Source of the DNA: Microbacterium sp. Root166
GTDB lineage: Bacteria; Actinomycetota; Actinomycetes; Actinomycetales; Microbacteriaceae
DNA length: 64,000 bases
Assembly (NCBI RefSeq): GCF_001427145.1
Contig: NZ_LMGL01000001.1
Coordinates: 729,540-793,539, forward strand
Reading direction: 5' to 3'
Of the stretch, positions 1 through 7,583 are shown piece after piece (the stretch's first letter is position 1; the number at the start of each line of letters is the position of its first letter). The translations under genes and the position numbers were made by a program. The notes under the pieces are model-generated. The model was not told the origin of the DNA and searched no databases. It was given only the letters and a program-made list of their open reading frames with translations.

Positions 1-2
1 GC

Positions 3-488
3 ACGCTGCTCTTCGCCGGCGCCGCCGCCGTGTCGGCCTTCATGCCCACGTACTGGGCATATGCCGTCACGCTCATGTTCACCGGCTTCGCCGTCGTCAC
101 GATGCTCACGACGGCCAACGGGTACGTCCAGACGACCACCGACCCGGTCCTGCGCGGCCGCGTCCTGGCCCTGTACATGGCGATCCTCATGGGCGGCACG
201 CCCATCGGCGCTCCGATCGTCGGATGGGTGGCCGACGAGTACGGGCCGCGCACCGCGATCCTGCTCGGAGCGATCGCGGGCCTGGTGGCCTTCGGCATCG
301 GCGCCACCTGGCTCATCGTGTCCGGGCGTCTGCACCGCCACGAAGAACGGCGCTTCCTGCTCACGATCGACGAGACGCGGCCGCTCTCGGTCGTGCAGCC
401 GGCGCCCGAGGAGTTCAGCGACGAGGTCGCCTCGACGACTCCGGTGCGCGTGCCGAACGACGAGCTGCGCAACCGCCGCGCGAGCTGA
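3..488 (+). CDS. MFS transporter, C-terminal part (truncated by window edge)
   Basis: Only the last ~160 residues are present; the frame is open back to the first bases, so the gene begins upstream of the window. Three hydrophobic segments are visible, and a loop between two of them (RGRVLALYM, then GGTPIGAPIVGWVADEYGPR) has the glycine-rich and charged pattern of the major facilitator superfamily. A soluble tail of about 55 residues follows the last helix. This looks like the drug/metabolite exporter type of MFS protein, but the substrate cannot be told from the fragment. It ends 2 bp from the convergent alditol oxidase gene, so the two transcripts must meet here. Confidence 0.85.
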   Translation, partial: TLLFAGAAAVSAFMPTYWAYAVTLMFTGFAVVTMLTTANGYVQTTTDPVLRGRVLALYMAILMGGTPIGAPIVGWVADEYGPRTAILLGAIAGLVAFGIGATWLIVSGRLHRHEERRFLLTIDETRPLSVVQPAPEEFSDEVASTTPVRVPNDELRNRRAS

Positions 489-490
489 CC

Positions 491-1732
491 TCAGCGCGGC
501 TCGCGGGCCCCGATCCGCACGAGGTGCTCGTTCACGAAACGCCCCTCAGGGTCGTGCCGCTCGAACACCGCGCGCGCATCCGCCAGCCGGGGGTGCGCGC
601 GCTCCATCGCTGCGCGGTCGAACCCGTGGCGCTTTCCCCAGTGCGGCCGGGCGCGGTACGGCTCGAGGGCGTTCTCGATCCGCGGCAGCACGGCGGCCAC
701 GCCGGCCGGGTCGTTGCGCCACGTGAAGTGGATCGCGACGACGTCCTGACCCGATGCCGGGCTGAGCCACAGGTCGTCGGCCGCCGCGGTGCGCAGCTCG
801 CTCACGAACAGCAGCGGCCGGATGTCGTCGCCGAGGCCGAGCATGGCCCGCAGCGCCGCCGGAGCGTGCTCGCGCGCCACGAAGTACTCGCTCTGGATCT
901 CGTCCCCGAACGAGGGCGTGCCGTCGAGCCGGAAATGCGGCAGCCGCAGCATCCACGGCCCCGGCACCCCGCGCAGCTCGGTGACGTCGGCGAGCCCTCC
1001 CAAGGGCTCGGCGTCGATGTCGCGGACGCCGTCGAGCAGCACGTCGGCAACGGCATCGTCGTCCGCCCCGAGCCGGGACTTCACCCACACGAACCCGACC
1101 GATCCCGGCTCCCAGCGCGTGAAGACGGAAACGCTGTAGCCGCTCCCGGTGACGCTCTCGAGGGCGCCGAGCGCGGCATCCCACGAGACATCGCGGTACA
1201 CGTCCTGCCGCATCCGGTAGGAGGGCTGCGTCTCGAGATCGAGCGACACCACCACGCCGAACGCGCCGAGCCCGACCGCCAGGGCCGCGAAGTCCGGGTC
1301 GCCGAGGCGGATCTCGCGCACGTCGCCGGCAGCATCGACGAAGCGGATGCCGCGCACCGACGTCGTGAGCACGCCGTTGGCGTCTCCCGAGCCGTGCGTT
1401 CCGGTCGCGGTCGCCCCGGCCACCGAGATGTGGGGCAGCGACCCGAGGTTGGGCAGCGCCCGTCCGCGCTCGTCCAGCCAGGCTGCGAGCACGCCGTAGC
1501 GGGTGCCGGCGGCGACCCTCACCTCGTCGCCGTGCAGCTCGAAGCCGCCCTCGAGCCCCGCCAGGTCGATCAGGGTGCCGTCGGTGTCGGGCAGGTCGGT
1601 GAAGGAGTGGCGCGTGCCCAGGGCGTGCACGCGACCCGTGCCGGTCATCGCGCGGCGTACGTCGTCTTCGGTCCGGGCCGCGACGATGCGCGGCGCGGCG
1701 TAGTCGTACGTGCCGGCCCAGTTGCGGGTCAC
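491..1732 (-). CDS. FAD-dependent alditol (xylitol/sorbitol-type) oxidase
   Basis: 413 residues, close to the usual ~415 of actinobacterial alditol oxidases (AldO family). These enzymes oxidise the terminal hydroxyl of sugar alcohols with O2, giving an aldose and H2O2. The N-terminal PCMH-type FAD domain carries LGTRHSF near residue 40, whose histidine is the covalent FAD attachment point in the family, followed by SVAGATATGTHGSGD in the pyrophosphate-binding part. The C-terminal half ends with HWGKRH, typical of the arabinono-lactone/alditol oxidase substrate domain. The start overlaps the stop of the upstream LacI gene by 4 bp (ATGA), so both probably share a transcript. Context suggests use of a sugar alcohol alongside rhamnose. 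L-gulonolactone or arabinonolactone oxidase activity remains possible. Confidence 0.85.
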   Translation of the reverse strand: MTRNWAGTYDYAAPRIVAARTEDDVRRAMTGTGRVHALGTRHSFTDLPDTDGTLIDLAGLEGGFELHGDEVRVAAGTRYGVLAAWLDERGRALPNLGSLPHISVAGATATGTHGSGDANGVLTTSVRGIRFVDAAGDVREIRLGDPDFAALAVGLGAFGVVVSLDLETQPSYRMRQDVYRDVSWDAALGALESVTGSGYSVSVFTRWEPGSVGFVWVKSRLGADDDAVADVLLDGVRDIDAEPLGGLADVTELRGVPGPWMLRLPHFRLDGTPSFGDEIQSEYFVAREHAPAALRAMLGLGDDIRPLLFVSELRTAAADDLWLSPASGQDVVAIHFTWRNDPAGVAAVLPRIENALEPYRARPHWGKRHGFDRAAMERAHPRLADARAVFERHDPEGRFVNEHLVRIGAREPR

Positions 1733-2736
1733 AAGCGGGCGCCCGTCGACTCGCGCACCACGAGCTCGGGCTGGAAGACGACCTGCTCGCGCTCGCCCGC
1801 GCCCTCGACCTCGGCCAGCAGCAGCTCGACGGCGCGGTGGCCGATCAGCTCACTGGGCTGGCGGATCGACGACAGCGGCACGACCGTCGCGGCGGAGAAG
1901 TCGATGTCGTCGTAGCCGATGAGGGCGATGTCGCCCGGCACAGCGACGTCGCCGCGCATCACGAGCGCCTGCAGCACGCCCACGGCGAGCAGGTCGTTGG
2001 CGGCGAAGACGGCGTCGGGCCGGTCGCCGGGCTCACGGTCGCGCAGCACCTCGCCCGCTGCCCGCCCCTCGAGCACGCTCAGCGCTGCCGTCTCGAGCAC
2101 TTCGAGCGAGGCATCCGCATACTCGGCGACCGCGCGGCGGGCGCCCTCGAGGCGATCGGCGACCTGCCGCACGCTCGCCGGGCCGCCGATGAAGGCGATC
2201 CGCCGGCGGCCGATCTCGAGCAGATGGCGTACGGCGAGCTCGCCGCCGGCCACGTCGTCCACAGACACGGAGGAGAAGTCGGCGCCGTCGCTGGGACGAT
2301 CGACGAGCACCGTCGGGATGCCGCGTGCCCGGAGCTTCTCGAGCCGTCCCGACACGTCGGCGACCGGCGTGATGAGCACGCCGTGCACGCGCTGCTGCTC
2401 GAAGAGGTCGAGATAGCCGGACTCGCGGTCGGCGTCGGCGTCGCTGTTGCCGAGCAGGATCGACAGGTCGCCCGTCGCCGCACGCCGCTCAGCGCCGCGC
2501 GCGACGTCGGTGAAGAAGGGGTTGCGGACGTCGAGCACGATCAGGCCGATGCTGCGGCTGCGTCCGGCGCGCAGCTGGCGGGCGGCGTCGTTGCGCACGA
2601 ACCCGAGCTCTTCGATGGCGGCCTGCACGCGCTCGACCGTGGCGGGAGCGACCTTGTCAGGACGGTTGAGGACGTTCGAGACGGTGCCCACCGACACACG
2701 CGCGAGTGCGGCGACGTCCTTGACGCTGATCGTCAC
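1729..2736 (-). CDS. LacI-family transcriptional regulator
   Basis: 335 residues from a GTG start with a good ribosome site (GGAAAGGA) 6-8 bp upstream; an ATG 45 bp further out lacks one. The N-terminal helix-turn-helix reads VKDVAALARVSVGTVSNVLNRP, the LacI signature including the hinge-proximal VSNVLN. The rest is a periplasmic-binding-protein-like effector domain (GLIVLDVRNPFFTDVARG, VLVDRPS, IGYDDIDFSAATVVPLSSIRQP). It lies head to head with the rhamnose operon across a 183-bp gap that contains a promoter and LacI-type palindromes, so it is the likely rhamnose-responsive repressor of that operon and perhaps of itself. It is followed with a 4-bp overlap by the alditol oxidase gene. Confidence 0.92.
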   Translation of the reverse strand: MTISVKDVAALARVSVGTVSNVLNRPDKVAPATVERVQAAIEELGFVRNDAARQLRAGRSRSIGLIVLDVRNPFFTDVARGAERRAATGDLSILLGNSDADADRESGYLDLFEQQRVHGVLITPVADVSGRLEKLRARGIPTVLVDRPSDGADFSSVSVDDVAGGELAVRHLLEIGRRRIAFIGGPASVRQVADRLEGARRAVAEYADASLEVLETAALSVLEGRAAGEVLRDREPGDRPDAVFAANDLLAVGVLQALVMRGDVAVPGDIALIGYDDIDFSAATVVPLSSIRQPSELIGHRAVELLLAEVEGAGEREQVVFQPELVVRESTGARL

Positions 2737-2810
2737 CGGCAGGTCCTTTCCGTTCGCGCCCTCCCGGGCGCCGACTGGCACGACTGTACACCGCGCCCCG
2801 TTCCGAGGCG

Positions 2811-2879
2811 GAAAGCGTTTCGCCTTGACACGGACGGCAGGGTCCGCTTACGGTGGTCCCAACGGAATGAAACGATTCA
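2811..2879 (+). promoter_or_regulatory. Rhamnose operon promoter with two LacI-type operator candidates
   Basis: A -35 TTGACA (2825-2830) and a -10-like TACGGT (2849-2854) are separated by 18 bp. Just upstream is GAAAGCGTTTC (2811-2821, GAAA/TTTC arms around GCG). Just downstream of the expected transcription start is TGAAACGATTCA (2868-2879), a near-palindrome around a central CG as LacI-family proteins recognise. The two sites flank the promoter, consistent with repression by the divergent LacI protein. The assignment is inferred from position and symmetry only. Confidence 0.6.
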
Positions 2880-2919
2880 GTCCGCTCCTCGACGCCGAGG
2901 ACCAGCGAACCAGAGAACC

Positions 2920-3285
2920 ATGCCCCGCATCGCCTTCGAGCTCCAGGTCAAGCCCGAGCTTCTCGACGAGTACATCCATCGCCACACGCCGGTGTGGTCC
3001 GAGATGCTCGCCGAGATCGCCGCCGCCGGCCGCCGCAACTACACGCTCTTCCTCGCCGACGGCGGCCGCCTGATCGGCTACTACGAGACCGACGACGACG
3101 CCGCTGCGCAGGCCTACCTCGCGAACTCCGAGGTCGCCGCGCGCTGGGAGGCCGACATGGGCCGGTTCTTCGTCGACCTGGGCGGCCGGCCCGACCAGGC
3201 CGCCACGGCGCTCACCGAGATCTTCCACCTCGAAGACCAGCTCGCCGCGGCCGCGGCATCCGATGACGAAAGCGAACGATCGTGA
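2920..3285 (+). CDS. rhaM: L-rhamnose mutarotase
   Basis: 121 residues, slightly longer than the usual ~105 because of an Ala/Ser/Glu-rich tail. RhaM interconverts alpha- and beta-L-rhamnopyranose so that the isomerase receives its preferred anomer. Family hallmarks are the early ELQVKPELLDEYIHRHTPVWSEM segment (with the His of YIHRH), the NYTLFL strand, and the Trp/Met-rich MGRFFVDLG near the end. It is the first gene after the operon promoter. Its stop overlaps the GTG start of the isomerase gene by 4 bp, indicating translational coupling. Confidence 0.92.
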   Translation: MPRIAFELQVKPELLDEYIHRHTPVWSEMLAEIAAAGRRNYTLFLADGGRLIGYYETDDDAAAQAYLANSEVAARWEADMGRFFVDLGGRPDQAATALTEIFHLEDQLAAAAASDDESERS

Positions 3286-4448
3286 CCACTCTCTCCCCCG
3301 AGATCCTCGACCAGCTGGCCGGCCAGGGCATCGAGCTGCCTTCGTGGGCGTTCGGCAACTCCGGCACGCGGTTCCGCGTGTGGACCACCGAGGGCACGCC
3401 CCGCGACCCGTACGAGAAGATCGCGGACGCCGCCAAGGTGAACGAGTACACGGCCCTCGCGCCGAGCGTCGCGCTGCACATCCCGTGGGACAAGGTCGAC
3501 TCCTACGACGACCTGCGCAGCCACGCGGAGGGCCTCGGCGTCGCGCTGGGCACGATCAACTCGAACACGTTCCAGGACGAGGACTACAAGTTCGGGGCGC
3601 TCACCCACCACGACGACCGCATCCGCCGCAAGGCCGTCGACCACCACCTCGAGTGCATCGACATCATGGACGCGACCGGTTCGCGCGACCTCAAGATCTG
3701 GCTCGCCGAGGGCTCGAACTACCCGGGCCAGACCGACATGCGCGCGCGCCAGGACCGACTCCAGGACTCGCTGCAGCAGATCTACGACCGCCTCGGCGAC
3801 GACCAGCGCCTGGTGCTCGAGTACAAGTTCTTCGAGCCGTCGTTCTACCACACCGACGTTCCCGACTGGGGGACCTCCTACGCGCAGGTGGCTTCGCTCG
3901 GCGACAAGGCGATGGTGTGCCTCGACACCGGCCACCACGCGCCGGGCACCAACATCGAGTTCATCGTCATGCAGCTGCTGCGCCTCGGCAAGCTCGGCTC
4001 GTTCGACTTCAACTCGCGCTTCTACGCCGACGACGACCTGATCGTCGGGGCCGCCGACCCGTTCCAGCTGTTCCGCATCGTCTTCGAGGTCGTCCGCGGC
4101 GGCGGTCTCAACAACCCCGACGTCGCGTTCATGCTGGATCAGTGCCACAACGTCGAAGACAAGATCCCCGGCCAGATCCGGTCGGTGCTCAACGTCCAGG
4201 AGATGACGGCGCGCGCCCTGCTCGTCGACCGTGAGGCTCTCGACGTCGCGCAGCGCGAGAACGACGTGCTCGCGGCCAACGCGGTGTTCATGGACGCCTT
4301 CTACACCGACGTGCGCCCGGCGCTCGCGCAGTGGCGCGAGTCGCGGGGCCTGCCCGCCGACCCCATGGCCGCTTACGCCGCCTCCGGCCACCAGCAGCGG
4401 CTCGCCGCCGAGCGCGTGGGCGGCACCCAGGCCGGCTGGGGCGCCTGA
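3282..4448 (+). CDS. rhaI: L-rhamnose isomerase (actinobacterial/Pseudomonas type)
   Basis: 388 residues with a GTG start inside the mutarotase stop (GTGA overlap). It converts L-rhamnose to L-rhamnulose in the cytoplasm. The protein is a xylose-isomerase-like TIM barrel: metal-ligand strands are visible as VLEYKFFEPSFYHTD and MVCLDTGHHAPGTNIE, followed by LGSFDFNSRFYADDD and VAFMLDQCHNVEDKIPGQ. This matches the RhaI type rather than the E. coli RhaA type. The downstream gene does not follow tightly: there is a 97-bp gap that holds a palindromic repeat. Confidence 0.93.
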   Translation: MTTLSPEILDQLAGQGIELPSWAFGNSGTRFRVWTTEGTPRDPYEKIADAAKVNEYTALAPSVALHIPWDKVDSYDDLRSHAEGLGVALGTINSNTFQDEDYKFGALTHHDDRIRRKAVDHHLECIDIMDATGSRDLKIWLAEGSNYPGQTDMRARQDRLQDSLQQIYDRLGDDQRLVLEYKFFEPSFYHTDVPDWGTSYAQVASLGDKAMVCLDTGHHAPGTNIEFIVMQLLRLGKLGSFDFNSRFYADDDLIVGAADPFQLFRIVFEVVRGGGLNNPDVAFMLDQCHNVEDKIPGQIRSVLNVQEMTARALLVDREALDVAQRENDVLAANAVFMDAFYTDVRPALAQWRESRGLPADPMAAYAASGHQQRLAAERVGGTQAGWGA

Positions 4449-4473
4449 GCCTCCCGGCCCCTCCCGAAACCAT

Positions 4474-4528
4474 GACTCGCCAAGACACGCCGACCGCCCG
4501 CTCGACAGGCGGCGTGTTCTGGCGACTC
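4474..4528. repeat. Palindromic intergenic repeat, family A, copy 1
   Basis: Left arm GACTCGCCAAGACACGCCG (4474-4492) is matched 16 of 19 by the right arm (4510-4528) around a 17-nt loop. It lies between the rhamnose isomerase and hydrolase genes. A second copy of the same palindrome begins at 5356, on the other side of the hydrolase gene. The paired arms and strictly intergenic setting resemble REP/REPIN elements. No transposase is nearby. Confidence 0.8.
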
Positions 4529-4545
4529 GAGTCCAGGATGCTGCG

Positions 4546-5382
4546 ATGACCGAGCCGTACTCCGACGCCGCCGGGCTCGTGCGCGTCTACCCCGCGCATG
4601 AGCCGAACGGCACGGGCCTGGTGTGGGCGCACGGCGGCGGCTTCGGCGCCGGCGACCTCGACATGCCCGAGGCCGACGGCGTCGCGCGCGCCCTGGCCGC
4701 CCGGGGGACGACCGTGGTCTCGGTCGACTACCGCCTCGCGGGCGAAGGATGCCGCTACCCGGCCCCCTCCGACGACGTCATCGCCGCGTGGACTTGGGCG
4801 GCCGACAGCGCCGAGCGGCTCGGCATCGACGCGGGGGGCCTGGCCATCGGCGGCGCGAGCGCCGGAGCGAACCTGGTCACCGGAGCCACGCTGCGGCTGA
4901 TCGAGCACGGTGCCGCCGTGCTTCCCGCGCTCGTGGTGCTGGCGTACCCGACGCTGCTGGCGGTGCAGCCCGAGCCCGGCCCCGAGCTTCGTGCGGCACT
5001 GGACGCCGACCCCGACGCCGACCGATTCGGACCGGATGCCGTTCGCGGCATGTACCAGGACTACCTCGGCGGCCCGGTCGACGACGCCCCGCTCGCGGTC
5101 GTCCCAGGCCGGGCGACGGCCGCCGACCTCGCCGACTTCCCCCCGACGCTCATGATCAACGGCGACGTCGACGAGCTGCGTGTCTCGGGCGAGGTCTTCG
5201 CGGCCACGCTGCTCGCCGCCGGCCGCGACATCGAGCTCGTCACCGAGCCCGGCACGACGCACGGCCATCTCAACCGGCCGGATCTGCCCGCGGCATCCAT
5301 CTCCCTCGACCGCATCGCGACCCGCCTCGCGGCGCTGCCCATCCGCCTCCTCCCCAGTCGCCAGAACACGCCGACACCGTGA
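4546..5382 (+). CDS. Alpha/beta hydrolase, hormone-sensitive-lipase (GDXG) type
   Basis: 278 residues. The HGGGF oxyanion-hole motif (near residue 28), the nucleophile elbow GGASAGAN (near residue 105) and the acid/base pair in NGDVDELR and GTTHGHLN identify a GDXG-type serine esterase acting on small acyl esters. The substrate is unknown; inside a rhamnose operon it could deacylate a rhamnoside or acylated rhamnose (inference). Two near-identical palindromic repeats flank it, and its last ~10 codons and stop lie within the downstream copy, so the C-terminus is repeat-encoded. That suggests the gene entered, or was re-ended, together with these repeats. Confidence 0.85.
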   Translation: MTEPYSDAAGLVRVYPAHEPNGTGLVWAHGGGFGAGDLDMPEADGVARALAARGTTVVSVDYRLAGEGCRYPAPSDDVIAAWTWAADSAERLGIDAGGLAIGGASAGANLVTGATLRLIEHGAAVLPALVVLAYPTLLAVQPEPGPELRAALDADPDADRFGPDAVRGMYQDYLGGPVDDAPLAVVPGRATAADLADFPPTLMINGDVDELRVSGEVFAATLLAAGRDIELVTEPGTTHGHLNRPDLPAASISLDRIATRLAALPIRLLPSRQNTPTP

Positions 5383-5409
5383 CCGCCCATCCGGCGTGTC
5401 CTGGCGACT
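5356..5409. repeat. Palindromic intergenic repeat, family A, copy 2
   Basis: Arms AGTCGCCAGAACACGCCG (5356-5373) and its complement (5392-5409) agree at 17 of 18 positions around an 18-nt loop. The loop carries the stop codon of the hydrolase gene. It is the same element as at 4474-4528 and sits 31 bp before the aldolase/dehydrogenase start, so it is transcribed within the rhamnose operon. Confidence 0.82.
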
Positions 5410-5440
5410 CACCCAGAACCCAGACCGAAGGAATCACCTC

Positions 5441-7477
5441 ATGACCAACCAGGCAGCTGCCGACCTGATCGCCCGGTCGAACCGCCTCGGCGCCGACCCG
5501 AAGAACACCAACTACGCCGGCGGCAACACGTCGGCCAAGGGCACCGACACCGACCCGGTCACGGGCGAGCCCGTCGAGCTGCTGTGGGTCAAGGGCTCCG
5601 GCGGCGACCTCGGCACGCTGACCGAGACCGGTCTGGCCGTGCTGCGACTGGACCGCATGCGCGCGCTCGTCGACGTGTACCCGGGGCTCGACCGCGAGGA
5701 CGAGATGGTCGCCGCGTTCGACTACTGCCTGCACGGCAAGGGCGGCGCCGCGCCGTCGATCGACACCGCCATGCACGGTCTCGTCGACGCCGCGCACGTG
5801 GACCACCTGCACCCCGACTCGGGCATCGCGATCGCCACCTCCGCCGACGGAGAGGCCCTCACCCCGACGATCTTCGGCGAGAAGGTCGTGTGGGTTCCGT
5901 GGCGCCGGCCGGGCTTCCAGCTCGGGCTCGACATCGCCGAGATCAAGAAGCAGAACCCCGCCGCGATCGGCTGCATCCTCGGCGGCCACGGCATCACCGC
6001 CTGGGGTGAAACCTCCGACGAGGCCGAGGCCAACTCACTGTGGATCATCGAGACCGCCCAGGCGTACCTCGACGCGAACGGCTCGGCGGAGCCGTTCGGC
6101 GCCGTCCGAACCGGGTTCGAAGCGCTGGCCGAGGACGAGCGCCGCGCCAAGGCCGCCGCCCTCGCACCGACGATCCGCGGCCTGGCTTCGACCGACAAGC
6201 CCATGGTCGGCCACTTCACCGACTCCGACGTCGTGCTCGACTTCCTCGCCTCCGCGAACGCACCGCGCCTGGCCGAGCTCGGCACCAGTTGCCCCGACCA
6301 CTTCCTGCGCACCAAGGTCAAGCCGATGCTGCTCGACCTGCCCGCCGGCACGTCGGTCGAGGCATCCCTCGCCCGTCTGGTCGAGCTGCACGAGGCCTAC
6401 CGCGCCGACTACCAGGCGTACTACGACGCCCACGCGACGGCTGAGTCGCCCGCGATCCGGGGTGCGGACCCGCTCATCGTGCTGGTGCCCGGCGTCGGCA
6501 TGTTCTCGTTCGGCGCGAACAAGCAGACCGCCCGCGTCGCCGGCGAGTTCTACGTCAACGCCATCAACGTGATGCGCGGCGCCGAGTCGATCTCGACCTA
6601 CTCCCCCATCTCGGATGCCGAGAAGTTCCGCATCGAGTACTGGGCTCTCGAAGAGGCGAAACTGCAGCGGATGCCGAAGCCGAAGACCCACCAGGGACGC
6701 ATCGCGTTCGTCACCGGCGCCGCCTCCGGCATCGGCAAGGCCATCGCGACCCGCCTCGCAGCCGAGGGAGCGTGCGTGGTCGTGGCCGACCTCGATCTCG
6801 AGAAGGCGCAGGCCGCCGCGGCCGAGCTGGGCGGGACGGATGTCGCGATCGGCGTCGCCGCGAACGTCGCCGACGCCGCCGGCGTCCAGGCCGCGATCGA
6901 TGCCACCGTGCTCGCCTTCGGCGGCATCGACCTCGTCGTGAACAACGCCGGGCTGTCGCTGTCGAAGCCGCTGCTGGAGACCACCGAGAAGGACTGGGAC
7001 CTGCAGCACGACGTGATGGCGAAGGGCTCGTTCCTCGTCGCCAAGGCGGCGGCCAAGGCCCTCATCGAGCAGAAGATGGGCGGCGACGTCATCTACATCT
7101 CGTCGAAGAACTCCGTCTTCGCCGGTCCGAACAACATCGCGTACTCGGCGACCAAGGCCGACCAGGCGCACCAGGTGCGTCTGCTCGCGGTCGAGCTCGG
7201 CGAGCACGGCGTGCGGGTCAACGGCATCAACCCCGACGGCGTCGTGCGCGGCTCGGGCATCTTCGCCGCCGGCTGGGGCGCCAACCGCGCCGCGACGTAC
7301 GGCGTCAAGGAAGAGGACCTCGGCCAGTACTACGCCAACCGCACGATCCTCAAGCGCGAGGTCGTGCCCGAGAACGTCGCCGACGCCGTATACGTGCTGA
7401 CCGGCCCCGAGCTGAGCCGCACGACGGGCCTGCACATCCCGGTCGACTCCGGCGTCGCCGCCGCGTTCCTCCGATGA
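5441..7477 (+). CDS. rhaD: Bifunctional rhamnulose-1-phosphate aldolase / L-lactaldehyde-type short-chain dehydrogenase
   Basis: 678 residues, the standard length of the RhaD/YuxG fusion. The N-terminal class II aldolase domain (about 1-390) has zinc-site histidines in HVDHLHPDSG and GGHGITAWG. It cleaves L-rhamnulose-1-phosphate to dihydroxyacetone phosphate and L-lactaldehyde. The C-terminal short-chain dehydrogenase domain (from about 420) has the cofactor motif VTGAASGIGKA, VNNAG, and the catalytic YSATK near residue 567, and would oxidise or reduce the lactaldehyde. The chosen ATG follows GAAGGAATCACCTC, a fair ribosome site. The hydrolase-flanking repeat lies upstream and a large palindrome lies downstream, before the kinase gene. 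Confidence 0.95.
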   Translation: MTNQAAADLIARSNRLGADPKNTNYAGGNTSAKGTDTDPVTGEPVELLWVKGSGGDLGTLTETGLAVLRLDRMRALVDVYPGLDREDEMVAAFDYCLHGKGGAAPSIDTAMHGLVDAAHVDHLHPDSGIAIATSADGEALTPTIFGEKVVWVPWRRPGFQLGLDIAEIKKQNPAAIGCILGGHGITAWGETSDEAEANSLWIIETAQAYLDANGSAEPFGAVRTGFEALAEDERRAKAAALAPTIRGLASTDKPMVGHFTDSDVVLDFLASANAPRLAELGTSCPDHFLRTKVKPMLLDLPAGTSVEASLARLVELHEAYRADYQAYYDAHATAESPAIRGADPLIVLVPGVGMFSFGANKQTARVAGEFYVNAINVMRGAESISTYSPISDAEKFRIEYWALEEAKLQRMPKPKTHQGRIAFVTGAASGIGKAIATRLAAEGACVVVADLDLEKAQAAAAELGGTDVAIGVAANVADAAGVQAAIDATVLAFGGIDLVVNNAGLSLSKPLLETTEKDWDLQHDVMAKGSFLVAKAAAKALIEQKMGGDVIYISSKNSVFAGPNNIAYSATKADQAHQVRLLAVELGEHGVRVNGINPDGVVRGSGIFAAGWGANRAATYGVKEEDLGQYYANRTILKREVVPENVADAVYVLTGPELSRTTGLHIPVDSGVAAAFLR

Positions 7478-7490
7478 CGCCGGCCTCGAC

Positions 7491-7570
7491 GCGTTTCGTC
7501 TCGTCGCTTCGCTCCTCGCTCAACGACCGGACCGGTTCGGTCGTTGAGCGAGCGAAGCGAGACGAAACGC
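7491..7570. repeat. Large inverted repeat, family B (hairpin between aldolase and kinase genes)
   Basis: A left arm of 39 nt (7491-7529, beginning GCGTTTCGTCTCGTC) pairs with a right arm of 33 nt (7538-7570, ending GCGAGACGAAACGC) around an 8-nt loop. The arms are identical apart from two 3-nt insertions on the left. The hairpin starts 13 bp after the aldolase stop and ends 13 bp before the kinase ATG, so any operon transcript would carry it. A single-arm copy lies at 57780-57815. No U-tract follows, so an mRNA-processing or attenuating hairpin, or a mobile palindrome, is as likely as a terminator. Confidence 0.85.
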
Positions 7571-7583
7571 AAGGATCCCACCG

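Noticed and set aside
4474..5409. Composite transposon or insertion sequence around the hydrolase gene
   Set aside because: No transposase, no target-site duplication visible, and the flanking elements are ~55-bp palindromes rather than IS ends; kept only as a repeat-flanked gene.
7491..7570. CRISPR-like or tandem repeat in the rhamnose operon
   Set aside because: It is one inverted repeat, not regularly spaced direct repeats, and no cas genes are present.
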